From NCBI GenBank assembly GCA_001801665.1, contig MGYH01000011.1:1-29094 (forward strand): DNA of 29,094 nucleotides. The letters run 5' to 3'. Below are positions 8,026-15,097 of the stretch, piece by piece. Both the position numbers and the translations under genes were made by a program. The notes beneath the pieces were generated by a model, which made no database searches, was not told the origin of the DNA, and saw nothing but the letters and a program-made list of their open reading frames with translations. The DNA is from Gammaproteobacteria bacterium RIFCSPHIGHO2_12_FULL_45_12 (GTDB lineage Bacteria; Pseudomonadota; Gammaproteobacteria; DSM-16500). Within the stretch, counting starts at the first letter, position 1, and every line of letters begins with the position of its first letter.

Positions 8026-8160
8026 CAAAATCTCAGATTTCAGGATTTTGCCAAAAAATACGTGATTGGATTTACACGAGTTAATCCATTTCAATTGGTT
8101 TCATTTTCAAGCTTGAATGAGGCCGCTGCGATGACCATTATGTTGCCAAGTGAAGATTAA
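8026..8160 (+). pseudogene. Possible 44-codon coding remnant, unidentified
   Basis: This open stretch has no start codon and lies between in-frame stops. It encodes a protein-like tail containing DFAKKYVIGFTRVNPFQLV, then SFSSLNEAAAMTIMLPSED and a stop. It looks like the C-terminus of a lost gene but I do not recognise the family. The rest of the 7996-8465 gap holds hairpins (below) and no other plausible gene. Confidence 0.2.
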
Positions 8161-8175
8161 GGTAATTTAGAACGG

Positions 8176-8218
8176 CGGGGTCTTTTGACCCCGATGATAT
8201 TTTATTGAAATATCATCG
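8176..8218. repeat. Two adjacent perfect hairpins
   Basis: CGGGGTC-TTTT-GACCCCG (8176-8193) is followed, sharing two bases, by an 11-bp stem CGATGATATTT / AAATATCATCG with loop TATTG (8192-8218). No long T-run follows immediately. This could be a terminator pair or the foot of a mobile element. Confidence 0.6.
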
Positions 8219-8341
8219 TGTTTCTTGATTGTATCCGTTTGTAATTTTGCCTTAGTCGTTCGATCAATCCCGTTCGCTCGCGCGCGTTAGCGAGTCCGGT
8301 GCCTTTCCTACTGCTCATTCAGCTTATCACATCCGATCACC

Positions 8342-8386
8342 TTGACAAGGGCTTCGCAAGTCGCTGGAAAGCGCGACCCTTGTCAA
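8342..8386. repeat. Bulged long stem-loop upstream of the RadC-like gene
   Basis: TTGACAAGGG (8342-8351) pairs with CCCTTGTCAA (8377-8386), and an inner GTCGC (8360-8364) pairs with GCGAC (8373-8377). It sits 80 bases before the RadC start and could be a leader structure, operator or element end; the sequence does not decide. Confidence 0.5.
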
Positions 8387-8465
8387 CGCGCTACGGACGT
8401 GACGCTTCATGTTCGCAGTCGGAAAGGCTGCAAAGTTCAAAAAATCAATTTCTAAGGAGAATTTT

Positions 8466-8930
8466 ATGAATGAATTTTGTAATGTGATAGATGCGGATAA
8501 GATTATAGCAACAGCGTTAAAATGTCTTGAAGAAAGGTTAACATATGCAGCTGGGGAGAAGTTTGTGAGTTCTCGCCCGGTGTGTGATTATTTGCGGTTG
8601 CAACTTGCGCAAGAGAAAAATGAAGTTTTCGCAGCTTTGTTTATGGATAACCAGCACAGGTTGTTTTCATTTGAGAGATTGTTTACAGGAACAGTTAACG
8701 AAGCGGTGGTTTATCCTCGGTGCGTTATACAAAAAGCACTACAATTCAACGCGGCAGCGATCATTGTGGCGCATAACCATCCGTCGGGTGCTGCCAAGCC
8801 AAGCAGTGCAGATGAGAGTCTGACATCCGAGCTAAAGAAAGTTCTGGAAATCATTAATGTTAAGATGCTGGATCATATCGTGGTTACGCTGACAGAAACT
8901 TATTCATTTGCAGAACATGGTTTGTTATAA
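8466..8930 (+). CDS. Short RadC-family JAB/MPN-domain protein
   Basis: A 154-residue protein with the JAMM-type metal site: HNHPSGAAKPSSAD (two His and a downstream Asp) and the upstream Glu in GTVNEAVVYPR. It lacks the N-terminal helix-hairpin-helix part of the ~225-residue RadC/UPF0758 form, so it resembles the short YeeS-type versions found on genomic islands. Biochemical function is not established for the family; a role in recombination or anti-defence has been suggested. ATG 8466 is chosen over an upstream in-frame ATG (8409) because AAGGAG lies 6 bases before it. It appears intact although its neighbours are broken. Confidence 0.85.
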   Translation: MNEFCNVIDADKIIATALKCLEERLTYAAGEKFVSSRPVCDYLRLQLAQEKNEVFAALFMDNQHRLFSFERLFTGTVNEAVVYPRCVIQKALQFNAAAIIVAHNHPSGAAKPSSADESLTSELKKVLEIINVKMLDHIVVTLTETYSFAEHGLL

Positions 8931-8938
8931 ATAGATTG

Positions 8939-8975
8939 GCTGGGCAGGCTCAGACTTGCCCAGCAATTATTTTAT
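8939..8975. terminator. Bidirectional-type terminator between convergent genes
   Basis: GCTGGGCA (8939-8946) pairs with TGCCCAGC (8957-8964) and is followed by AATTATTTTATT. It lies 9 bases after the RadC-like stop and 12 bases beyond the stop of the minus-strand membrane-protein gene. Confidence 0.6.
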
Positions 8976-9236
8976 TCATCTGTAAAGCGTAATATCCTTG
9001 TTTTCAGGCTGGAAATAAAATATCAGATCGTCATAAAACCAATATATAAATGTAAAAATAATACCAAACGCAAACATTATTACTTTCACAGCCAACGGCA
9101 CTTCTGATATTTCTTTGATGTACAGTGTGCACAGCCATGTACCAAGAAGCATGAATGCAAATAGTCTGCTAATACCAAGAATTATCCCGCGGACTGATAT
9201 TAATATGTGGAATAGTAATAATCTAATAATTGACAT
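8976..9236 (-). CDS. Small inner-membrane protein, unknown function
   Basis: An 86-residue protein with two or three hydrophobic stretches (LLLFHILISVRGIILGI, LFAFMLLGTWLCTLYI, VIMFAFGIIFTFIYWFY) and a polar C-terminal tail ending QPENKDITLYR. GGAGG lies 4 bases before its ATG, good support for a real gene. I do not recognise a family. It is convergent with the RadC-like gene and sits within the decayed island, so it may be island cargo. Confidence 0.6.
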   Translation of the reverse strand: MSIIRLLLFHILISVRGIILGISRLFAFMLLGTWLCTLYIKEISEVPLAVKVIMFAFGIIFTFIYWFYDDLIFYFQPENKDITLYR

Positions 9237-9304
9237 TTTTCCTCCGTTTCCTTTCCACGAAGCTTAATTTAATTACATAAAAATCAATTAGATAAGTATG
9301 ATTT

Positions 9305-9332
9305 GCGCGATTCTGCGCGATTCTGCGCGATT
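9305..9332. repeat. 10-bp tandem repeat, about 2.8 copies
   Basis: The unit GCGCGATTCT is repeated head to tail, just beyond the 3' end of the minus-strand ATPase remnant. Short and of no evident function. Confidence 0.7.
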
Positions 9333-9337
9333 TCGCC

Positions 9338-9778
9338 TTAACGTTTTTTCCATAAGGTTGTTGGTCCCTTTCCGATTTGTTCAACTAGAGCTGTGTTTTT
9401 AAGCGTGGTGAGATCAGCTTGTACGGTTCTGAGGCTTGTTTTGCTGCTTAATCTGCCCTGAATTTCAGTTGCGCTCATGGTGTTTGTGGTGCCAAGTATA
9501 GTTAGGATCTGCTCTTGTCTAGCGGTTAATGCGGGTTGCAGAGCATGCGTAGATTTAGGCACCGTGCTCATCGCTTCCTTGAATCTGAAAGTAACAGCAA
9601 AGCCACTTGAGTATTCGCTGAACTCTGGCTCGGGCGTATCATTTTTTTCGCAGTAACCAATCATGCGCAACGTGCCAGTTCCCCAGCCCTCAACCCATCC
9701 TCGTTTGTAAAATATAGTGGCGATATCTTCATTTCTTGGATATGACTCATGTGGTTTTTTTAAGTCATCAATACTCAA
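9338..9778 (-). pseudogene. C-terminal remnant of a RecG/AlbA-type ATP-binding transcriptional-regulator-like protein
   Basis: The 146-codon frame begins inside a conserved region, IDDLKKPHESYPRNEDIATI, then FYKRGWVEGWGTGTLRMIGY and PEPEFSEYSSGFAVTFRF. These are hallmarks of the C-terminal HATPase part of proteins often labelled ATP-dependent DNA helicase RecG-like (AlbA_2 plus HATPase_c_4). A winged-helix end follows (ARQEQILTILGTTNTMSATE). The family is normally 400 or more residues, so the AlbA_2 part and most of the ATPase are gone. An in-frame stop lies just upstream and the sequence passes directly into an integrase remnant in another frame, so the gene is broken by a rearrangement. Such genes accompany restriction and mobile loci. 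Confidence 0.78.
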
Positions 9779-9960
9779 TATTTCTTTTTGCTCTCGCGAG
9801 GGTCAATCCCTTTAGATGCGTCGCTTAGTATGGATAGTGCCATATCGCGCGCCTGTGTGGGTGTGAGAACGCCAGCCTTGCCTATGGTGACCCTTTTTCC
9901 ACGAGCATATTCACACATGTATAACAATTTTCCACCATGTGTCGAAGGTTGGAGGGTTAA
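9775..9960 (-). pseudogene. N-terminal remnant of a P4-type tyrosine integrase
   Basis: No start codon is present; the frame is open between stops. It reads LQPSTHGGKLLYMCEYARGK, then RVTIGKAGVLTPTQARDMAL and SILSDASKGIDPRESKKK. This matches the arm-type DNA-binding domain of phage-like integrases (pattern KRxTIGxxGxLTxxQARxxA...GxDP). The core-binding and catalytic R-H-R-Y domains are absent: the frame stops at 9775 and the RecG-like remnant begins there, in a different frame. It marks a former integrated element. Confidence 0.72.
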
Positions 9961-10137
9961 TTAATATCTGTTGATCCCGTCTATGGAGTTATCGTGCAGG
10001 TTTCACGAACCAGCGATAAAAAAATTTTCGATATACCCTTGGATGACCTGATGGTCTGTAACGAGAAATCGGCTGAATATCAAATTATTGAGGATTACTC
10101 TTTTTGGGCGGTCAACTATAATCGGGTGTGGATATAA
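9961..10137 (+). pseudogene. Short coding remnant, unidentified
   Basis: A plus-strand frame of 58 codons with no start codon reads VDPVYGVIVQVSRTSDKKIF, then DIPLDDLMVCNEKSAEYQII and EDYSFWAVNYNRVWI before TAA. It has the look of a protein C-terminus and recalls small proteins of mobile elements that end in a DDYSVWFAN-like motif, but I cannot name the family with confidence. It starts exactly where the divergent integrase remnant ends, at TTAATTAA, so the two abut. Confidence 0.35.
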
Positions 10138-10168
10138 TTTGATCTAATCTTGTCCAAAGTCCAAGTCA

Positions 10169-10198
10169 GGTAAGCGTTATATTCATGCTGACTAATTG
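10169..10198. repeat. Partial copy of the repeat bordering the 22.5-23.3 kb palindrome
   Basis: GGTAAGCGTTATATTC (10169-10184) occurs in inverted orientation at 23303-23318, and ATTCATGCTGACTAATTG (10181-10198) occurs directly at 23274-23291 and inverted at 22561-22578. The two blocks are adjacent at all the right-hand sites but rearranged relative to one another. This suggests a dispersed element with a footprint in the island edge. Confidence 0.7.
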
Positions 10199-10214
10199 GC
10201 GGCAGGCCCTGGAA

Positions 10215-10320
10215 AATGCCTCGAGATGGGTGCTCCGCACCCTCCTCGGCATGAACGGGTTACTGTTCTTTTCCGATAGCTGATCCGCCCCGAGGGGCTA
10301 GGCTCCTCAGGATGAACGGC
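10215..10320. repeat. Hairpin and duplicated CTCCTC..ATGAACGG motif
   Basis: GGGTGC-TCC-GCACCC (10228-10242) is a tight hairpin. A 17-base motif occurs twice (10242-10258 and 10303-10319, 15 of 17 identical). The 10138-10344 spacer shows no gene and appears to be made of dispersed repeats. Confidence 0.45.
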
Positions 10321-10344
10321 ATTGGCAACTGTCTTAAAAGCGGT

Positions 10345-10920
10345 TTAACTAAAATTCTTTTCCGCGAATGCCCAGTTGACTAGCTTCCAGAAGTTTTCAA
10401 GGTAACTTGGGCGTGCATTGCGGTAATCAATGTAGTAGGCATGTTCCCAGACATCGCAAGTCAGCAAAGCTATTTTACCGGCTTTCATGGGGAGATCGGC
10501 ATTGCCGGTATTCATGATTTCAAGCTCACCTTGATCGTTTTTAACCAGCCAAGTCCAGCCAGAGCCAAACAAAGTCGTGGCGGATTGGGTGAATGCTTTT
10601 TGGAAAGCATCAAACGAGCCAAATGTCTGGTTGATGGCCTGAGCCAATGCGCCTGCTGGTTTGCCTGGGCTATTGGGTGTCATGCTGTTCCAGTAAAACG
10701 TATGATTCCATATCTGGGCTGCATTGTTGAACATGCCGCCCTGTGCTTTCATGATAATGTCATCCAGTCCGAGCTCGGCAAATTCCGTGTCCTTGACCAG
10801 GTTGTTTAAATTATTTACATAGGCTTGGTGGTGTTTGCCATAATGATATTCAAGCGTTTCTTTGGAGAGATGGGGAATGAGGGCGTCCATGGCGTAAGGT
10901 AACGGTGGTAATTGAAACAT
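10345..10920 (-). CDS. sodB: Superoxide dismutase, iron type (SodB)
   Basis: Cytoplasmic enzyme converting superoxide to hydrogen peroxide and oxygen. The 191-residue protein aligns end to end with E. coli SodB. Metal ligands are H26 (EYHYGKHH), the His of WNHTFYW, and Asp/His of CDVWEHAYY. AAQIWNH with its Gln favours Fe over Mn. GAAGGAGAG lies just before the ATG. It is transcribed divergently from rpsB and lies at the edge of the decayed island. Confidence 0.97.
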   Translation of the reverse strand: MFQLPPLPYAMDALIPHLSKETLEYHYGKHHQAYVNNLNNLVKDTEFAELGLDDIIMKAQGGMFNNAAQIWNHTFYWNSMTPNSPGKPAGALAQAINQTFGSFDAFQKAFTQSATTLFGSGWTWLVKNDQGELEIMNTGNADLPMKAGKIALLTCDVWEHAYYIDYRNARPSYLENFWKLVNWAFAEKNFS

Positions 10921-10977
10921 TTTTGCTCTCCTTCGGGGTGTTAAGATTATTCAGTTAAATGAAGTGCATCAGGCATA

Positions 10978-11007
10978 TTGTTGATTACCCAGCTTGTATG
11001 GTATAAA
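10978..11007 (+). promoter_or_regulatory. Candidate sigma-70 promoter of the rpsB operon
   Basis: TTGTTG (10978-10983), 18 bases, TATAAA (11002-11007). The start would be near 11014, giving a leader of about 130 bases before rpsB. Ribosomal protein S2 leaders in other gammaproteobacteria carry autoregulatory structure; I can see room for one but cannot fold it reliably. Confidence 0.5.
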
Positions 11008-11146
11008 GACGAGCTTTAGTAAGCAATCATAACTTAGTAATTAATAGTCCACACGCTTATCAATACTTTTCACTGGGTGCTTTTTGACGGTAGTCAACAA
11101 GTTGGTGAACAGGATCGGCGGAGGCTTAACCCAGAGAGGAAATACC

Positions 11147-11935
11147 ATGCAAGTCACCATGCAAACCATGTTAAAAGCCGGTGTCCATTTTGGCCATCAG
11201 ACCCGTTACTGGAACCCTAAAATGGGAGCCTATATTTACGGTGCCCGTAATAAAATTCATATTATCGATTTGGGAAAAAGCTTGCCATTAATGCAAGATA
11301 GCCTGAATTTTCTGGGCAATATTGCGGCGAATAAAGGCAGAGTATTATTTGTAGGCACGAAATATGCCGCACAAGACATCATGCAGGAAGAAGCCGAGCG
11401 CTGCAAAATGCCCTACGTCAACCGTCGTTGGTTAGGCGGTATGTTGACAAATTATAAGACCATCCGGCAGTCCATCAAGCGCCTGAAAGATTTGGAAGCC
11501 ATGTTCGAAAGCGGCAAGTTTGGACGTTTGACGAAGAAAGAAATTCTTAATTTAAACCGCGAAAAAGATAAGTTAATGATTGGTCTTGGCGGGATCAAAA
11601 ACATGGGCGGTATTCCAGACGCCTTATTTGTGCTGGACGTGGGCCATGAAAAAATTGCAGTGCAAGAAGCGCGCAGGCTCGGCATTCCTGTCGTGGGTGT
11701 GGTTGATACCAACAATGATCCAGACGACATCACTTATGTTATTCCAGGCAATGACGATTCAACCCGCGCCATCCGGTTTTATGCAAGCAGTGTGGCGGAT
11801 GCCATTCTGGAAGCGAGAGTCAGCATGCAAGAGGGCACGGAAATTAATGATGAATTTATTGAGCTTGCGGCGGAAGCGGATGCGGCGGCGAGTACCGAAG
11901 ATAAAGAGACTGATGCTGGCAAATCCGCTAAATAA
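11147..11935 (+). CDS. rpsB: 30S ribosomal protein S2
   Basis: S2 is a small-subunit protein needed for S1 binding. The 262-residue product contains TMLKAGVHFGHQTRYWNPKM, HIIDLGKSLPLM, NRRWLGGMLTNYKTIRQSIK, GGIPDALFVLD and VDTNNDPDDITYVIPGNDD, all diagnostic. The ATG at 11147 is preferred to an upstream ATG-less extension (the frame is open from 11084) because AGAGGAAA precedes it and MQVTMQTMLKAG matches the family N-terminus. The C-terminal tail is acidic and Ala-rich (AAEADAAASTEDKETD). tsf follows after 15 bases. Confidence 0.97.
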   Translation: MQVTMQTMLKAGVHFGHQTRYWNPKMGAYIYGARNKIHIIDLGKSLPLMQDSLNFLGNIAANKGRVLFVGTKYAAQDIMQEEAERCKMPYVNRRWLGGMLTNYKTIRQSIKRLKDLEAMFESGKFGRLTKKEILNLNREKDKLMIGLGGIKNMGGIPDALFVLDVGHEKIAVQEARRLGIPVVGVVDTNNDPDDITYVIPGNDDSTRAIRFYASSVADAILEARVSMQEGTEINDEFIELAAEADAAASTEDKETDAGKSAK

Positions 11936-11950
11936 CAGAGGAGAAGATCA

Positions 11951-12838
11951 ATGAGCGTCACAATTTCAGCGGCATTAGTCAGGGAACTGAGAGAACGTAC
12001 CAGTGCTGGCATGATGGAATGCAAGCGCGCCCTTGAGGCAACCGGTGGCGATATCGGGAAAGCGGTAGAAGAGCTGCGAAAGTCAGGCCGCGCCAAAGCA
12101 GACAAAAAAGCGGGCCGTATCGCGGCTGAAGGAGCCATTGCCATTAAAGAAACCGGCAATCGGGCAGCGATGGTGGAAGTCAACAGTGAAACGGATTTCG
12201 TGTCACGGGATGTCAATTTTGCGGCATTTGTGAACGCTGTTGCTGAAACTGTCTTGAAGCACCAGGCGGCCGACATTGAAAAACTGTCCTTATTGCCACT
12301 GGAAGGTCAGGCCAAACTGACAGTTGAGGAAGCGCGTCAGCAACTGGTCGCCAAAGTGGGTGAAAATATCCAGATTCGCCGTGCTGTATTAAGCAGCGAT
12401 AAGGCCAAATCCATTGGCCACTATGTACATGGTAGCCGCATTGGTGTGATGGTTGAGATGGATTGTGATAATAAAGAGTTGGCACGGGACATCGGTATGC
12501 ACATTGCGGCAAGCCGTCCCATGGTGATTGCACCGGATCATGTCTCAGCCGATGTGATCGCCAAAGAGAAAGAAATTTACATGGCGCAAGCTCTGACCAG
12601 CGGCAAGCCGCAAGACATCATAGAGAAAATGGTGGCAGGGCGTTTAAAGAAATTTATGGATGAAGTGAGTTTGGTGGGTCAGCCATTTGTGAAAGACCCG
12701 GATGTGACGGTGGGTAGCATGCTCAACAAACAACGCGCCAAAGTGCTGGCGTTTCATCGTTATGAAGTGGGTGAAGGCATGGAAAAGGTGACGGAAGATT
12801 TCAAGGAATCTGTCATGTCGCAAGTGCAGGGCAGTTAG
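11951..12838 (+). CDS. tsf: Elongation factor Ts
   Basis: EF-Ts is the guanine-nucleotide exchange factor for EF-Tu. The 295-residue protein begins with the UBA-like domain ALVRELRERTSAGMMECKRA, followed by KSGRAKADKKAGRIAAEG, the core motif VEVNSETDFVSRD and a second core subdomain (HYVHGSRIGVMVEMD, MHIAASRPM). AGAGGAGA precedes the ATG. The order rpsB-tsf-pyrH-frr is conserved across proteobacteria. The 12839-13039 gap to pyrH has a small hairpin (AAAAGC-GTT-GCTTTT, near 12945-12960) but no gene or clear terminator. Confidence 0.97.
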   Translation: MSVTISAALVRELRERTSAGMMECKRALEATGGDIGKAVEELRKSGRAKADKKAGRIAAEGAIAIKETGNRAAMVEVNSETDFVSRDVNFAAFVNAVAETVLKHQAADIEKLSLLPLEGQAKLTVEEARQQLVAKVGENIQIRRAVLSSDKAKSIGHYVHGSRIGVMVEMDCDNKELARDIGMHIAASRPMVIAPDHVSADVIAKEKEIYMAQALTSGKPQDIIEKMVAGRLKKFMDEVSLVGQPFVKDPDVTVGSMLNKQRAKVLAFHRYEVGEGMEKVTEDFKESVMSQVQGS

Positions 12839-13039
12839 CCCTCTCCTTGCTTTTATGTGTGGCTAACCAGCGATTCTCGCTGAACACGTTGCGATGGGGA
12901 TTCCAATGGCGGAGATCGCGGTTCTTCCCCCTTTGGTGCACGTAAAAGCGTTGCTTTTGCATAGCATGGAAACAAGGAAGCCACCCGCGTTTTTTAGTGG
13001 GAATGGCTGGTGGTTAACTTAACGAAGAGCGCAGATTTT

Positions 13040-13789
13040 ATGGAAAATGCCAAGGAACAATCAATTTATAAACGTATTTTACTCAAGTTGAGCGGTGAAG
13101 CACTGCAAGGGGATCACCCGTTTGGCATTGATGCCAGTAAACTTGCCCGTATTGCTCAGGAAATTGTGAGCGTGGTGCAATTGGGTGTGGAGGTGGCGGT
13201 TGTGGTTGGCGGCGGCAACCTGATTCGGGGTGCTGACCTGTGTGCGGTCGGGTTTGATCGGGTTGCGGCAGACCAGATGGGGATGTTATCGACCGTGATC
13301 AATGGCCTTGCCTTGCGTGACGCCTTTGAAAAGAAAGGCTTGCATGTGACCTTGATGTCCGCCTTTGGTATCCCCAGTCTGGCGGATCAATATGATCGGT
13401 CTATTGCACAGGAAAAACTGGAGCAGGGTCGTGTGGTGATTTTATCGGCGGGAACCGGCAATCCCTTGGTGACAACCGATTCCGCGGCGGCATTGCGCGG
13501 CATTGAAATCGGTGCTGACGTGGTACTGAAAGCAACCAAAGTTGAGGGGGTATTTGACGAAGACCCCATTAAAAATCCTAAAGCAGAGCGTTTTCAAAAG
13601 CTCACCTATGACGAAGTAATTGATAAGCGTTTGGGCGTGATGGATCTGACGGCCATCTTGTTGTGTCAGGACCAGGGGTTGCCGTTGCGGGTTTTTAATA
13701 TGAATAAACAAGGTGCATTAAAGCGTATTTTATTGGGAGAAGACGTTGGAACGCTGATTCAGCAAGCGGGAGAAAAAGGGGATGCATAA
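13040..13789 (+). CDS. pyrH: UMP kinase
   Basis: PyrH phosphorylates UMP to UDP in pyrimidine nucleotide synthesis and is allosterically controlled by GTP and UTP. Landmarks are YKRILLKLSGEALQG, VVVGGGNLIRGADL, GMLSTVINGLALRDA, VILSAGTGNPLVTTDSAA, LKATKVEGVFDEDP and FNMNKQGALKRI. The ATG at 13040 gives 249 residues with an N-terminus like E. coli (NAK-QS-IYKRILLK); an in-frame GTG at 13010 would add 10 residues with no family match. Its last 8 bases overlap frr (ATGCATAA), so the two are translationally coupled. Confidence 0.95.
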   Translation: MENAKEQSIYKRILLKLSGEALQGDHPFGIDASKLARIAQEIVSVVQLGVEVAVVVGGGNLIRGADLCAVGFDRVAADQMGMLSTVINGLALRDAFEKKGLHVTLMSAFGIPSLADQYDRSIAQEKLEQGRVVILSAGTGNPLVTTDSAAALRGIEIGADVVLKATKVEGVFDEDPIKNPKAERFQKLTYDEVIDKRLGVMDLTAILLCQDQGLPLRVFNMNKQGALKRILLGEDVGTLIQQAGEKGDA

Positions 13790-14336
13790 CATTATAAGAG
13801 ATGCGGAAACCCGCATGCGTAAAACCATTGAGTCGTTTAAAACTGAAATTGCCAAATTAAGAACGGGCCGTGCCACGCCCAGCATTCTGGATCATGTGCG
13901 TGTGGACTATTATGGCAGTGACATGCCCATCAATCAGGTGGCTAATGTGACTGTCAGTGATGCACGTACACTGACCATTACGGCGTGGGAAAAGAAAATG
14001 GTGCCCGTGATTGAAAAGGCCATTCTGAATTCAGGTTTGGGATTAAATCCGACTAGCACAGGCGATTTGATTCGTGTGCCCATGCCCGCTTTAAATGAAG
14101 AACGAAGAAAGGAGCTGATTAAAGTGGTGCGCGCTGAAGGTGAGGCGGGGCGCGTCAGTATCCGCAATGTGCGTCGCGAGGCGAACGCCGAATTAAAGGA
14201 ATTACTGAAAGCCAAAGACATGACCGAAGATGAAGAGCGTCGTTTAAGTGATGAGGTTCAGAAAATTACGGATAAGTTCGTGGCAGAAGTCGATCAACTA
14301 TTATCAGCCAAAGAAACGGACTTAATGTCCATATAA
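13782..14336 (+). CDS. frr: Ribosome recycling factor
   Basis: RRF splits post-termination ribosomes together with EF-G. The 184-residue protein shows family landmarks FKTEIAKLRTGRATPSILD, VDYYGSDMPINQVANV, TITAWEKKMVPVIEKAI, GLNPTSTGDLIRVPMPALNE and VRREANAELKELLK. Length is typical (185 in E. coli). The start codon lies within the end of pyrH. Confidence 0.97.
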   Translation: MHNIIRDAETRMRKTIESFKTEIAKLRTGRATPSILDHVRVDYYGSDMPINQVANVTVSDARTLTITAWEKKMVPVIEKAILNSGLGLNPTSTGDLIRVPMPALNEERRKELIKVVRAEGEAGRVSIRNVRREANAELKELLKAKDMTEDEERRLSDEVQKITDKFVAEVDQLLSAKETDLMSI

Positions 14337-14355
14337 AGTCGGGTGTGGTTTTAAC

Positions 14356-15093
14356 ATGACTGAATCAACCTTGCCGCGGCATATCGCAATTGTGATGGAT
14401 GGAAATGGTCGGTGGGCCAGACAGCGGTTTTTGCCGCGCATGGCAGGCCATCAGTCAGGTGTGGAGGCAGCGCGCCGGATTGTGAAGTGTTGTGCCAAAA
14501 AAAATATCAAGGTTTTATCCTTGTTCGCCTTCAGCCGTGAGAACTGGCGTAGACCCGATCAGGAAGTGGGTTATTTGATGCAGCTTTTTCTAAAGAGCCT
14601 TGAACGTGAAGTGGGCATGTTGCACGAGAACAATATTCAACTGCGTTTTATTGGCGACCGACAAAACTTTAATCCGAAACTCTGCGATAAAATTTTTGAA
14701 GTTGAAAATTTGACGCGCGCCAATTCAGGCATGATATTAATCATGGCGATGGATTATGGCGGTCAATGGGATATTTGTCAGGCAACGCGTCAGTTGGCCG
14801 TGCAGGTTGAGCGCGGCGAATTGAGCAGCGCGGCGATTACGCCTGACCACATTACCAGCAAATTGTCGTTTGCGGATTTGCCTGATCCTGACTTGTTCAT
14901 TCGCACAAGCGGTGAGTTGCGTCTCAGCAATTTCATGTTGTGGCAATTAGCCTATGCTGAATTATATTTTACAAACACATTATGGCCTGATTTTGATGAG
15001 CAAGCATTAGAAGCAGCGCTGTCACATTTTGCTGGGCGAGAAAGACGCTTTGGGCAAAGTAGCAGCGATAAGCCGCCACTACTTGGGGAGTAG
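14356..15093 (+). CDS. uppS: Undecaprenyl diphosphate synthase (UppS/IspU)
   Basis: A cis-prenyltransferase that makes the C55 lipid carrier for peptidoglycan and O-antigen from FPP and IPP. The 245-residue protein carries HIAIVMDGNGRWA (catalytic D15), the pocket segment FSRENWRRP, and the C-terminal IPP-binding block DLFIRTSGELRLSNFMLWQ. The ribosome-binding site is weak (GTGTGG region). It is part of the uppS-cdsA module and starts 19 bases after frr. Confidence 0.97.
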   Translation: MTESTLPRHIAIVMDGNGRWARQRFLPRMAGHQSGVEAARRIVKCCAKKNIKVLSLFAFSRENWRRPDQEVGYLMQLFLKSLEREVGMLHENNIQLRFIGDRQNFNPKLCDKIFEVENLTRANSGMILIMAMDYGGQWDICQATRQLAVQVERGELSSAAITPDHITSKLSFADLPDPDLFIRTSGELRLSNFMLWQLAYAELYFTNTLWPDFDEQALEAALSHFAGRERRFGQSSSDKPPLLGE

Positions 15094-15097
15094 CACC

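Noticed and set aside
10441..10809. 122-codon plus-strand frame opposite sodB
   Set aside because: Antisense shadow of sodB, which is certain on the minus strand.
11084..11146. N-terminal extension of rpsB
   Set aside because: No family similarity, and a good ribosome-binding site sits directly before ATG 11147, where homology begins.
12839..13039. Possible gene or riboswitch between tsf and pyrH
   Set aside because: Only small hairpins are visible; no start-stop frame of note and no recognisable riboswitch core.
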